Source: JAFEBO01 sp044221315
GTDB taxonomy: Bacteria; Planctomycetota; Phycisphaerae; Phycisphaerales; UBA1924
Assembly (NCBI GenBank): GCA_044221315.1
Contig: JBGAPK010000011.1
Span: 1 to 64,000 of the forward strand
Length of the DNA: 64,000 nt
Reading direction: 5' to 3'
The position numbers were made by a program, and so were the translations under genes. Numbering within the stretch: the stretch's first letter is position 1; every line of letters begins with the position of its first letter. The notes under the pieces were generated by a model. That model was not told the origin of the DNA and searched no databases. It saw nothing but the letters and a program-made list of their open reading frames with translations. Below are positions 1-8,768 of this stretch, piece by piece.

Positions 1-1277
1 CCGGCGTTCGGCGCGGCATCCCACTGCATCGGCGTGCGGAGGTTCTCGTCGGGCTTGTCGCCGACGACTCCGAGTTCTTCGCCGTAATACATGAAGGGGA
101 TGCCGGGCTGAGTGAAGAGAAGGCAGGCGGCGAGCTTGGCCTTGGAGAAATCGTTGCCGAAGCGCGTCATCGAGCGCGTCTGATCGTGGTTGCTCAGGAA
201 CGTGCAGAACTGGTTGCGCGGGAAGGCGGACCATGCCTTCGCGGTGGCGTCCTTGATGCGTTTGGCGTCGGCGTTGTTCACGGCATCGATCGTGGCGAAG
301 GAGACGTCAAACTCGAAGCAAGTATCGAGCTGATCGGGGACGTAGGTGGCAATGGTGGCCGTGTCGGTCCAGACCTCACCAACCGTGAACGCGTTCTTGT
401 CCACGGACTTGTAGAACGTGTGCCATTTCCGCAGCCAATCGTGGGTTTCCTTCGTGTTTTCCTGCTGCGGGCCGTCTTCGATGAGATGGCGGATCGCGTC
501 GAGGCGGTAGCCGTCCACGCCGTAGTCCTTGATCCAGAACTCGGTCACCTTGTCCATTTCTTTGGTGACTTCCGGGTTGCGGTAGTTCAGGTCGGGCATG
601 TGGCTGGAGAAGATGCCGTAGAAGTACGGGCCCCCACCGCCCGTACTCTGCCTGCCGCCGGCGTCCGTTGCGTGATACCAGACTTCCTGGTTCCACGGGC
701 CCTTCCACGACGGCTTGTCCTTCGACCAGATGAACCAGTCATGGTGCGGGTCTTTCGGGTCGGCGGCATTCTTGAACCAGGGATGCTGGCTCGACGTGTG
801 ATTGAGCACGAGATCGAGAATGACGCGGATGCCGCGCTTCTTGCACTCGGCCATGAAACGCTTGAAGTCTTCGTTGGTGCCGTGCTCGCTCTCGATCTTG
901 TAGTAGTCGCTGGTCTCGTAGCCGTGGTAGGTCGGCCCCTCGAAGACCGGCATGAGCCAGAGCGCGGTCGCTCCCAGATCGGTGGTCGTCTCTGGATTGC
1001 CGTCGTTGATGTAGTCGAGATTCTCGATCAGACCGGCGAAATCGCCGATGCCGTCGTTGGCCAGAGGACCCGAGGTCGAGTCCTTGAAGGAACGGACGAA
1101 GACCTGGTAGAAGACCGCCTCATTCCACCAGTTGTCCATCCGCTGATCGGAGCGACCCGTGAGCCCCGGCTGCGCGGGCTTTGCCGCGGCCGGGTTGGTG
1201 GTTGCTTGGGCCAAAGCAAGCGAGGCCATGCAGGCGACAACGGTTGCGACGGCTGCGACGCGAGAGATGCTGGTCAT
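1..1277 (-). CDS. Secreted GH13 alpha-amylase family enzyme, cut by the left window edge
   Basis: The enzyme should act on alpha-1,4-glucans such as starch, glycogen or maltodextrin, outside the cytoplasm. The leftward frame is open for about 425 codons from ATG 1277 to the window edge, so the C-terminal domain is not visible. Residues 1-25 look like a signal peptide ending ALAQA. All four GH13 signatures are present: region I DLVLNH (155-160), region II GYRLDAIRH (256-264, nucleophile D260), region III GEVW (acid/base E301) and region IV SNHD (D365). The subfamily (alpha-amylase, oligoglucosidase, cyclomaltodextrinase) cannot be settled without the end. It is divergent from the SYLF lipoprotein gene and transcribed on its own from the 372-base spacer. 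Confidence 0.93.
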   Translation of the reverse strand, partial: MTSISRVAAVATVVACMASLALAQATTNPAAAKPAQPGLTGRSDQRMDNWWNEAVFYQVFVRSFKDSTSGPLANDGIGDFAGLIENLDYINDGNPETTTDLGATALWLMPVFEGPTYHGYETSDYYKIESEHGTNEDFKRFMAECKKRGIRVILDLVLNHTSSQHPWFKNAADPKDPHHDWFIWSKDKPSWKGPWNQEVWYHATDAGGRQSTGGGGPYFYGIFSSHMPDLNYRNPEVTKEMDKVTEFWIKDYGVDGYRLDAIRHLIEDGPQQENTKETHDWLRKWHTFYKSVDKNAFTVGEVWTDTATIATYVPDQLDTCFEFDVSFATIDAVNNADAKRIKDATAKAWSAFPRNQFCTFLSNHDQTRSMTRFGNDFSKAKLAACLLFTQPGIPFMYYGEELGVVGDKPDENLRTPMQWDAAPNA

Positions 1278-1649
1278 GCGCTTGACTCCGGATGGAAAGC
1301 GAAGGGTAGCGGCGGGCGCGGAGCGGCCGTCCCGGAGGAGCGCCGTGGCGACGCGCCCGGTGCGCTTGTGTTGATGCGAACGCGGATTGCCAACAGGCCC
1401 GCGGACGGTCTGCAAAGCTGATTGCCGCACGAAAACGGGCGCACAATCGGCCGGAATTCGTGCGGCGTGAACTTCTTTCGAGACTCGTCCAAGTCTAAAG
1501 TCTGATTCTGCAGACACTTGCGATATATCGCAGATCATTGCATTCCCCCGCCGCGGCCTGCGCTTGAGTTGATAGAGTGATAGAGGGCGTTCGGACACGC
1601 GGGCGCGATGTCGCGCCGGGACGCCGCGGGAATTGAAAGGGAATCAGAC
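1278..1649. other. Divergent intergenic region
   Basis: About 370 bases separate the leftward amylase from the rightward SYLF lipoprotein. I see no convincing ORF or RNA gene. It must hold promoters for both. The only clear structure is a 14-bp palindrome (listed separately) and a short direct repeat, tgatagag, near 1571-1586. Confidence 0.6.
1519..1532. promoter_or_regulatory. 14-bp perfect palindrome, possible operator
   Basis: TGCGATATATCGCA reads the same on both strands and lies between the divergent amylase and SYLF lipoprotein genes, about 118 bases before the lipoprotein start. A dimeric repressor could bind here; the regulator is unknown and no copy was noticed elsewhere in the window. 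Confidence 0.35.
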
Positions 1650-2231
1650 ATGCAGACTCGCAAGATTGCTTGTGCCTTGATGGTGGCGGCGCTCGCCGGC
1701 ACCCTGGGTGCGTGCTCCACTCCGTCGGGCGGGACGACCGCCGAGAAACAGAGCAGCACGCTCACCATGCGCGACCAGACTCTGTCGCGCCTGGAAAAGG
1801 AGAAGCCCGAGGCCAAGGCGCAGCTCGCGTCGGCGGCCGGTTACGCCGTCTTCCAGACCATCGCGATGGGCGCGGGCGTCGGCGGAAGCAACGGCTTTGG
1901 TGTCGCGGAAAACAAGGCCAACGGCAAGCAGACGTTCATGCGGATGTCGAGCAACAGCCTGAACCTGGGCGTGAGCGCGACGGAAAACCGCCTCGTCCTG
2001 ATCTTCAAGGACCAGGCGACCTTCGACAAGTTCGTCGCGGGCACCTGGCAATGGGGCGGAAATGCCGCGGCCGGCGCAAAGGGCGACAATTCCGGCAAGA
2101 TGGACAACTCGGCCGGTGCATCGAACGACAATGTCACGGTCTACCAGCTGACCAACAGCGGGTTTGCTCTCACGGCAAACCTCGGCGGCTCTCGCTTCTG
2201 GCCCGACAAGGACATGAACAGCATGTGGTAA
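1650..2231 (+). CDS. SYLF (Ysc84-like) domain lipoprotein
   Basis: A 193-residue predicted lipoprotein. Residues 1-21 are a lipoprotein signal with lipobox LGAC, acylated Cys22. The rest matches the general form of the SYLF/Ysc84 lipid-binding domain: a helix with KPEAKAQLASAAGYAVF, then a glycine-rich GAGVGGSNGFGV stretch, repeated beta strands and a terminal ALTANLGGSRFW. The family binds membrane lipids, so a role at the envelope is expected; the precise function is unknown. ATG 1650 is preferred over the upstream in-frame ATG at 1608 because AAAGGGA sits just before it and the signal peptide then starts at residue 1. A strong terminator follows. Monocistronic. Confidence 0.82.
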   Translation: MQTRKIACALMVAALAGTLGACSTPSGGTTAEKQSSTLTMRDQTLSRLEKEKPEAKAQLASAAGYAVFQTIAMGAGVGGSNGFGVAENKANGKQTFMRMSSNSLNLGVSATENRLVLIFKDQATFDKFVAGTWQWGGNAAAGAKGDNSGKMDNSAGASNDNVTVYQLTNSGFALTANLGGSRFWPDKDMNSMW

Positions 2232-2274
2232 TCCACCGATTCTCCGATCGCGGAGTCTCGTCGATGGAAAGGAA

Positions 2275-2309
2275 AAAGCCCCGGCCGCTCGGCCGGGGCT
2301 TTCGTTTTT
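2275..2309 (+). terminator. Rho-independent terminator, probably bidirectional
   Basis: A 12-bp GC-rich stem (2275-2286 with 2291-2302, GCTC loop) is followed by cgttttt. The A-run at 2273-2277 lets it also terminate the leftward protease gene ending at 2324. Confidence 0.9.
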
Positions 2310-2323
2310 GTGCTCACAGCCGG

Positions 2324-4240
2324 TCAGTTCTTGAGGGAAGCGATCGTCTTCTTCGGATTGATAATGAAGCGGCCGTCATACCCGGGCATCGGATCGGCGT
2401 TGGCCCGGATCGTCTCGATCACCTGCGCCGTGGTCAGGCTGGGCTTGACCGCCAGCATCTTGCCGACAAGGTTGGTGACGTTGGGCGCCGCCATCGAGGT
2501 GCCGCTGTACTTGAAGCGTTTGCCGCCCGGCACGTAACTCTCGACCTCGAACCCGTTGGCATAGATGGTGACGCCCTTCCCAAAGGTGGTAAAACCGGTC
2601 GGCTTGCCGGAGGAGTCGATCGCACCGATCGTGATGACGTTGGGCAGCTCAATGCCCGACGGGATCAGTTCGGCGAAGGTGTTGTCGTTGTCGCTGTTGC
2701 CCGCGGCGGGGACGAAAAGGATCTCCGGAGCGCTCGCCATCGCGTTCTTCATGGCGTCGGAGATGATCTTGAAGTATTCGCGCGACATGGCCGCGCGCTC
2801 GTCCTTGTCCTTGCCCACGCCTTTCTTTTCGAGTTCCTCCTCGATGTCGCCGCGGCCCATGCCCCAGGACATGTTCACCACCCGCACGCCCGCCCTCTTC
2901 ATGGCCGCGACGGTGTCGGTAAAGCTCTTTGCGATGTCGTTCGAGAATTCCTTCGTCCACGTGTACCGGGGAATGGACTTGAAGTCGAACGTGAGGCGGA
3001 CGCCAAAGACCCGGGCGAACGGGTTGCCCTCGGTGGCAATGCCCGTCACGTGCGTGCCGTGCGAGTAGTTGCCGTAGAGGCCAAGGTCTTCCATGAAGCC
3101 CTGGACCTGATCGGCCTTCAGCCCCTTCACGTAGGCGCGGAACGCATCGGCCTCGGGGCTCTGGACGCCCGCCTGGCTGTCGCTGGCGCCCTTCGTGTGT
3201 GTTTCCACAAGGGCCACGGGCGATTTCATTTCGTCGATCGAGATGAGCAGCCCGGACGTGGGCTTCCAGTTCATGTCGTAGGCGATGCCGTTGACATCGT
3301 CGATGAATCCGTCGGCGTCGTTGTCTTTGCCGTCGGCCTTTTCCTTCGGGTTTTCCCAGAGCTTCCCGGAGTAGAGCGACACGTCCACGCCGGAATCCCA
3401 GATCCCGATGACGACGGGGCTGGCCTTGTCGGTCGGAGCCAGCGTGACGTTGTTCTGGCTCAGGATGTCGGCCCGGGGCTTGCTGTTCGCGTCGGCGATT
3501 TTGCCGTAGACCTCGGCGACCGAGGGTTGGAGTTCGAGCATGGTGTCGAGCATGTTGCGCATATTGACCATGCCGCCGACGAAATCGCCGGTGATCTCGC
3601 CCTTGTTGGCCTCGACGACCGGATCGAGGTTGGCTTTGACCTGGCCGAGGATGAGGTCTTTGTTGACGATCTGGGCGGTCGAACGGGCCTGGAGCACGCT
3701 CTCACGCACCTTGTCCCACGGCAGCGCATTCACCCTCTTGTCCAACTCGGCCTTGAACGCGGCGTAGTAGGCCGGCTTGTCGGTACCGTTGTTGCTGGCC
3801 TTTCGGCCGGCAACCATCGAGCCGAGCACCTGGCCCATCATGAGCTTGGTGGATTCCTTGCCCTCGATCGCACGGGCCTTTTCGAGCTGCTTGAACGCTT
3901 CGTCGAAATTCCCCTCGAAGACGGCGATCTGCTGGAGGAGCGTGTAATAGCCCTTCAGAGTGGTCTTGTCCTGGATGTCATACTTCTCAAGGTCGGCGAG
4001 GGTGTTGGCCTTGAGCTCGGCAACGAACTTCTTGAACGCGGCATCGCTGAGCAGGAAGTCGCTGGCCTTGCCTTCGATCTTGTAAACGTGGCGGGGCAGA
4101 TCGTCGGCGGTCTTGACGGTGATCTTGGCCGGCGCGCCCCCGGGCTGGAGCCCCCACGCCGCCGGCACGGCCATTCCCGAGACGATCAAGAGTGCCAGGG
4201 TCATGGAACGGAACGACGAAGGACGGTCGGGTCGTTTCAC
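2324..4240 (-). CDS. Secreted subtilisin-like (S8) serine protease
   Basis: A 638-residue predicted exported protease. From GTG 4240 the first ~30 residues form a signal peptide (MTLALLIVSGMAVPAAWG core). Residues ~40-270 are a helical region of unknown fold. The S8 catalytic residues are all present: D282 in GIWDSGVD, H394 in SHGTHV, oxyanion N515 in PAAGNS and S582 in SGTSMAAP. The Asp-to-His distance (112 residues) is longer than usual and contains an acidic KDNDADGFIDD stretch that may bind calcium. The GTG start is chosen because AAAGGAA lies 8 bases upstream; the frame stays open for 104 more codons, which look non-coding. No propeptide inhibitor domain was recognised. Confidence 0.92.
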   Translation of the reverse strand: MKRPDRPSSFRSMTLALLIVSGMAVPAAWGLQPGGAPAKITVKTADDLPRHVYKIEGKASDFLLSDAAFKKFVAELKANTLADLEKYDIQDKTTLKGYYTLLQQIAVFEGNFDEAFKQLEKARAIEGKESTKLMMGQVLGSMVAGRKASNNGTDKPAYYAAFKAELDKRVNALPWDKVRESVLQARSTAQIVNKDLILGQVKANLDPVVEANKGEITGDFVGGMVNMRNMLDTMLELQPSVAEVYGKIADANSKPRADILSQNNVTLAPTDKASPVVIGIWDSGVDVSLYSGKLWENPKEKADGKDNDADGFIDDVNGIAYDMNWKPTSGLLISIDEMKSPVALVETHTKGASDSQAGVQSPEADAFRAYVKGLKADQVQGFMEDLGLYGNYSHGTHVTGIATEGNPFARVFGVRLTFDFKSIPRYTWTKEFSNDIAKSFTDTVAAMKRAGVRVVNMSWGMGRGDIEEELEKKGVGKDKDERAAMSREYFKIISDAMKNAMASAPEILFVPAAGNSDNDNTFAELIPSGIELPNVITIGAIDSSGKPTGFTTFGKGVTIYANGFEVESYVPGGKRFKYSGTSMAAPNVTNLVGKMLAVKPSLTTAQVIETIRANADPMPGYDGRFIINPKKTIASLKN

Positions 4241-4784
4241 TGGAATTCCTTTCGAAAGGCTGGTCGGACGGTCGGGGCGGCACAAGTGCCGCCGAAGTGT
4301 TCCCGCCGAATCCCTGTGGGTTGCGTTGGACCGCGGAAACGGCGGGAGGGGCAATGGCACGTTGATCCCTCGATTCAAGGCTGCACTCCCCGGGTTGGCC
4401 CGGCAAAAGTCGTTGGTGAAGACCATTTGACGGGACTCGTGGACCAGCTTCGCCGCAGACTCATCAAGTCGCGCCCAGGGCAGTTCTTGCGCCCGCGATG
4501 GTCCGATAGCAGGGGTGAATGGTCCGAAAAAGTCGCCTGTAGTGGTTAGCAAGCGTGCAAGATGCCCCGTCGTTGGCTAGACTTGGACCGTCCACGGCCG
4601 TGGGCGAAAATCCGGACTGGAGTTATTTGATACGTCGCCGCGTCGGTTCGGTAGCGCGGCAATGTCTGTTTCGTCATGGTCGTCGCTTGCGGTCGAGACC
4701 GGCTGGCGCGATCGAACCACTGACTTCCGGCGGCGCTGGGGTCGCTGGAGGACTTGAGTCCGGTCTCAGCGTGAGAGGAACCTT
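4241..4784. other. Divergent intergenic region of 544 bases
   Basis: Nothing with convincing coding character lies between the protease and the DUF11 lipoprotein. It must carry both promoters. Small ORFs inside lack ribosome sites and recognisable sequence. I saw no clear dyad or tRNA. Confidence 0.55.
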
Positions 4785-6416
4785 ATGAAAGCGATCGCGA
4801 AGATCTCGAGTTTGGTGGCCCTGACCGCCTTGGCGGTTTCGGGTCTGTCTGGCTGTAAATCGCCGAGCGGGGCACAGCGTGTGCCGACGAGCGACGGGAC
4901 GACCCGCGTCGGATCCCACGGCTATTACTGGCGGAAGGAAGCCCCGAAGGAGCCGGCGCCGGCTCCCGCCCCGGTGGTTCGTTCGTCTGATCCCTGCAAC
5001 CCGGTCATCGGGCCCGACCAGATGTCGACCAAGCAGGGCTTCCCGACCGGCGACATGGCCTCCTCGCACGTGATGCTTCAGGAAGTCTTCCCCTCGATGG
5101 TGAAGGCCAACAGCAACTTCCCGTACAAGATCTACGTGAGCAACCTCACGAACGCCACGCTGAGCAACGTGATGGTCACGGCGACCAGCATGCAGAATCG
5201 CTCGATCGTGACGAGCAACCCGCAGGCGACCACCAGCGGCCCGAACGGCGAGACCCGCTGGTTCATCGGCGATCTGGCCCCCGGCAAGTGCGCGGTCATC
5301 GACGCGACGGCGAAGGCCAACGCGGTCGGTAACAGCTCGACCTGCCTGACGGTCAGCTACGCCAACTCGCTCTGCTCGAACCTCCAGGTCGTCCAGCCGG
5401 CGATCGCGCTGACCCACAAGGTCACGCCGAACGCCACCGTCTGCGACGCCATCAACGCGACCTTTGAGGTCAAGAACACGGGTTCAGGCCCGGCGACCAA
5501 CGTCGTCGTGACCGAGAACCTCCCGGCCGGCATGACCACCATGGATGGCGGCACGAGCTACACCTTCAACGCCGGTTCGCTGGCGCAGGGTCAGAGCAAG
5601 CCGTTCAGCCTCGGCCTCAAGACCACCAAGCCCGGCACCTACACCATCCCGTCCAAGGTGACGGCGGACGACGGCCTCTTCGCCCAGTCCGAGCCGCAGA
5701 CTGTCAAGGTAACCCAGCCGGCTCTCAAGATCGTTGCCGAGTGCCCGCAGGGCGGCCTGGTCGGCCGCACCGGTCGCCCGCTGACTTTCAAGTTCACGGT
5801 GACCAACACGGGTGACGCTGCGGCGAACACCACGGTCTCCGCGACTGCTCCCTCGAACGCGACCTTTGCTTCCGCCGACAGCGGCGGCACGGGCGGCGCG
5901 GGCGGCACCACCTGGAACCTGGGCAGCCTCGCCCCGGGCGCCTCGAAGACCGTCAGCATGACGGTGAATGCAGTCGCCGGCGGCGCGATCTCAACCACCG
6001 CGACCGCCAGCGCTCCGTGCGCCACGGCCGTCTCGGCTCCGTGCTCGGCCACCATGCAGGGCCTGCCCGACGTCGGCACCCTCGTGTCGGACGATGACGG
6101 CGTCGTCAACGTGGGCGTGAACCACGACTACGTCTGCGAAGTCAGGAACCAGGGCATGGTCCCCCTCACGAACGTGAAGATGACCATGGAAATTCCCGCG
6201 GCAGTGACTTTCGTCAGCTCCGCCTTCCCCAACAAGATGGAGAACGGCAAGCTCACCTTTGAGGTGGGCACGCTGGCGGTCGGCCAGTCGAAGTCCTGGC
6301 GGTTCACGGCCAAGGCGACGACGCCGGGCGAGCACCTGATCTCGGGCGTCACGACCTGCGCCGAACTCAAGACGCCGGTTCGCGACGACGAGCTCACGAA
6401 CTACGTCAAGGAGTAA
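4785..6416 (+). CDS. DUF11-repeat surface lipoprotein
   Basis: A 543-residue predicted envelope lipoprotein. Lipobox LSGC ends at Cys24. After a Pro/Ala-rich linker come about four beta-sandwich repeats of the DUF11 type (related to bacterial OmcB-like cell-envelope proteins), each with a TxNTGxxxAxNVxVxxxxP core and a GSLAxGxSK strand; one repeat core sits near residues 208-290 and another near 320-400. Even Cys pairs (for example around 185-225) suggest disulfides. The role is likely structural or adhesive at the cell surface. AGAGGA precedes ATG 4785. A terminator follows, so the gene is monocistronic. Confidence 0.85.
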   Translation: MKAIAKISSLVALTALAVSGLSGCKSPSGAQRVPTSDGTTRVGSHGYYWRKEAPKEPAPAPAPVVRSSDPCNPVIGPDQMSTKQGFPTGDMASSHVMLQEVFPSMVKANSNFPYKIYVSNLTNATLSNVMVTATSMQNRSIVTSNPQATTSGPNGETRWFIGDLAPGKCAVIDATAKANAVGNSSTCLTVSYANSLCSNLQVVQPAIALTHKVTPNATVCDAINATFEVKNTGSGPATNVVVTENLPAGMTTMDGGTSYTFNAGSLAQGQSKPFSLGLKTTKPGTYTIPSKVTADDGLFAQSEPQTVKVTQPALKIVAECPQGGLVGRTGRPLTFKFTVTNTGDAAANTTVSATAPSNATFASADSGGTGGAGGTTWNLGSLAPGASKTVSMTVNAVAGGAISTTATASAPCATAVSAPCSATMQGLPDVGTLVSDDDGVVNVGVNHDYVCEVRNQGMVPLTNVKMTMEIPAAVTFVSSAFPNKMENGKLTFEVGTLAVGQSKSWRFTAKATTPGEHLISGVTTCAELKTPVRDDELTNYVKE

Positions 6417-6444
6417 GCCTCAAGACGTGACAATCTGACCTTTG

Positions 6445-6479
6445 AAGGGCCCGCGCGAAAGTGCGGGCCCTTTCTTTTT
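6445..6479 (+). terminator. Rho-independent terminator
   Basis: Stem AAGGGCCCGC (6445-6454) pairs with GCGGGCCCTT (6463-6472), loop of 8 bases with GAAA, followed by ttctttt. It ends the DUF11 lipoprotein transcript. Confidence 0.9.
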
Positions 6480-6511
6480 CGCAGGGCACGAGCGGGTCAA
6501 TCATTCGGTGG

Positions 6512-7777
6512 ATGAGGGACCGGCCCGTTGACATCGCCAGACAGCATCAGCTGGTGTCCTTCGCTCAGGCCGCCCTTGCGCGGGGAGAGATCGAATTGGC
6601 CGAGAGGCTCTGCCGCGAGATGAACGCCGTGGGATGGGGCGACTGGCGGACGTGGGCTCTGATTGCCGAGGTCGCCGCGGGGCTCGGGCGGGCGGACATC
6701 CGGTCCGACGCGATCGAACGTGCCCGGGCGGGCGGGGCAAACGGCGCGGAAATGGCCCGCCTTTCAGGGCTTGCGGTGCGGCCGCCCGAGGCGCCGGTCG
6801 TCGGGGGATTGCACGTCATTCGCGCCTGGGGGCAGGGGTTCTGGTCGGACGTGGACCATGTGATCGGGCAGTTGCTGGTGGCGGAGATCGCGGGGCGCAT
6901 GCCGCTGGTGTTGTGGGGAGCGAACTCACGATTCCGCGACGGGGCGGAGTGCAACGGGTGGGAGTTGTACTTTGATCCGGTTTCGGAAGCCCGCTGGATA
7001 GACATTGAGCGGGGAGGCGAGAGCTTCTTTCCCGCAAAGTGGACGGAGACGAACCTGACAGTCGCGGAAAACGGGGCTTTTCTCGGCCCGGGATCGCGGA
7101 TCGCGGCGCTTCCGTTCTTTGCGCGGTCGGAGGCGGTCACCGTGAGCGATTTTCACGCTCCGGCGATCGCCGTCGCGCACTGGCTGCCGGAGAGTCACCC
7201 GCTGGCGGGCAAGGATGTGGAGAACATCTATCTTGGAACGCTGGCCGCCCACGTTCGCGTTCGACCGGAGATTCGGGCGATCGCGTCGGACACCGCAGCG
7301 AGGCTCGGGATAGGACGCGATGGTCCGGTGATCGCCGTGCACGTGCGGGGGAGCGATAAGGCGATCGAGATGGGCGATATGCGTCCGGTGCATGCGGCGT
7401 ACCACGGCGAGATCGAACGTCTCGGACGGGTGCTCGGCGGGCTGGCGCGGGTGCTGCTCCTGACCGACTGGGAGCCGGCGGCGGCGGAATATCGGGCCAG
7501 GTACGGCGATCGGCTGCTGGAATCGCGGGCGATGCGGACCGGCGGGAACGTGGGACTGCACTTCCAGAAGGGCCTCGACGGTCATGCGCTTGGGCGGGAG
7601 GTCCTGATCGACACACTGCTGGGGGCTTCGTGCGAGGCGATTGTCGGAATGGCGTACAGCAATGTTTCCCTTTTCATGAGCTACTTCGCGCGGCTGCGCG
7701 GCCTTCCGGCCGAGCGCATCGCGCTGCTCGGGCCCAACCAGCACCATAATTACAACTCGTTTCTGCTCCGAAAGTAG
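6512..7777 (+). CDS. Fucosyltransferase-like glycosyltransferase (GT23/NodZ-like)
   Basis: A 421-residue cytoplasmic protein. The C-terminal half resembles the GT-B core of alpha-1,6-fucosyltransferases: the phosphate-binding loop HVRGSDK lies at 277-283, close to the NodZ/FUT8 HxRRxDK signature, and is followed by a Rossmann-like LLLTDWEP strand and a GMAYSNVSLFMSY segment. The N-terminal ~90 residues form helices like a TPR pair. It probably moves a sugar from a nucleotide donor onto a glycan; donor and acceptor are not determined. ATG 6512 is preferred because the earlier in-frame start at 6461 lies inside the preceding terminator. It stands alone; the gene to its right is convergent. Confidence 0.65.
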   Translation: MRDRPVDIARQHQLVSFAQAALARGEIELAERLCREMNAVGWGDWRTWALIAEVAAGLGRADIRSDAIERARAGGANGAEMARLSGLAVRPPEAPVVGGLHVIRAWGQGFWSDVDHVIGQLLVAEIAGRMPLVLWGANSRFRDGAECNGWELYFDPVSEARWIDIERGGESFFPAKWTETNLTVAENGAFLGPGSRIAALPFFARSEAVTVSDFHAPAIAVAHWLPESHPLAGKDVENIYLGTLAAHVRVRPEIRAIASDTAARLGIGRDGPVIAVHVRGSDKAIEMGDMRPVHAAYHGEIERLGRVLGGLARVLLLTDWEPAAAEYRARYGDRLLESRAMRTGGNVGLHFQKGLDGHALGREVLIDTLLGASCEAIVGMAYSNVSLFMSYFARLRGLPAERIALLGPNQHHNYNSFLLRK

Positions 7778-7856
7778 GATCGGCCGCGGGATCCTCGTGA
7801 CCAAGAGTTGCGAGAATCACGCTGCTCACCGGCGACTCATCCGGGGGCTGAGCTGG

Positions 7857-8768
7857 CTAGGTACCTGACTCTCGTAACCGAACCGTTGCCTGCGCAAACA
7901 GCCGCTGAACCGCCGGGTGCATTACTCGCCGCTGCACCGCGATCGCGTAGTACGTCTCTCTGACTCCTCGAACCCGACCGACTCGTTGAACGCCAAACCG
8001 CCCTCGGACCTCGGACTCGATCATTGCCGTAGCGGGAAATGCCGCCATGCCACCGCTGCCAAAAGTCTTCAGAAGCTCACGGTCTTCGAATTCGGCAAGC
8101 ACGAGGGGTTCAATTTCGTTGGCGTCAAACCAACGCTCCAGCGACTCGCGCAACAACGTCCTGCGCACGGGCAAGAAGACGGGAGCGCCGTGAAGCGACT
8201 TCGGGAAACCATGGCGCAGTTGCCGCGCCAGAACCGGGTGCGCGAGAATTGAAATAGAGGACTCAAGGACCGCATGGTTGATTGCGCGAACTCGCGAGCT
8301 GTCGGGGTGTGGGCGGTCGGCGAGAACCAGATCCAGATGGAACAGCGCCAATTCGGCAAAGAGCTCATCGATCCGCCATTCTCGACACACCAAACGGACA
8401 TTGGGATCGTCCGCCAGCAAGGGCTCCAAGAGCTTGCGGACAATCGGCTTGGGAACAAAATCCGAAGTCCCTACGTGCAGAGTTCTGGGCCGGGCGGTCG
8501 ATGTCCCCGCGAGAGCATCGGGGATTTCAGCGGAAATTCGAAACATCTCATCCGCGTGTCGAAAGACGATTTGCCCGGCTTCGGTCAGCTCGATGTTCCG
8601 TCCGCGGCGAGCCAAGAGCGCGGCCCTGAGCTGGGCCTCGAGCGAACGGATCTGGGCGCTGATCGTTGGTTGGGCCAGCCCGAGCTGATTGGCCGCCTTC
8701 GTCAGATTCCGGTGCTTGCCGACGAGCCAGAAGTAATACAGGTGATTGTGGTTCAGGCGGCTCGCCAT
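7857..8768 (-). CDS. LysR-family transcriptional regulator, NhaR-like
   Basis: A 303-residue LTTR. The N-terminal winged HTH (about 5-65) has the NhaR-style opening LNHNHLYYFWLVGKHRNLTK and the recognition helix QPTISAQIRSLE. Residues ~95-300 form the periplasmic-binding-protein-like effector domain. NhaR proteins respond to sodium and activate antiporter and osmotic-stress genes; no nhaA gene is visible here. It is divergent from the trehalose genes, and a TTGACCAA-N11-TTGGTCAA inverted repeat 40-67 bases before its start is a good candidate for autoregulation and for control of those genes. Confidence 0.88.
   Translation of the reverse strand: MASRLNHNHLYYFWLVGKHRNLTKAANQLGLAQPTISAQIRSLEAQLRAALLARRGRNIELTEAGQIVFRHADEMFRISAEIPDALAGTSTARPRTLHVGTSDFVPKPIVRKLLEPLLADDPNVRLVCREWRIDELFAELALFHLDLVLADRPHPDSSRVRAINHAVLESSISILAHPVLARQLRHGFPKSLHGAPVFLPVRRTLLRESLERWFDANEIEPLVLAEFEDRELLKTFGSGGMAAFPATAMIESEVRGRFGVQRVGRVRGVRETYYAIAVQRRVMHPAVQRLFAQATVRLRESGT

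Noticed and set aside
186..1421. Open frame of 411 codons on the plus strand opposite the amylase
   Set aside because: All four GH13 motifs are on the minus strand; this is a shadow.
1670..4549. Open frame of 959 codons on the plus strand across the SYLF gene and opposite the protease
   Set aside because: It crosses a strong terminator and two genes with clear function; its residues are compositionally biased (Arg, His, Gly) with no domain.
6461..6511. Start of the fucosyltransferase-like gene at 6461
   Set aside because: The codon lies inside the terminator stem of the preceding gene.
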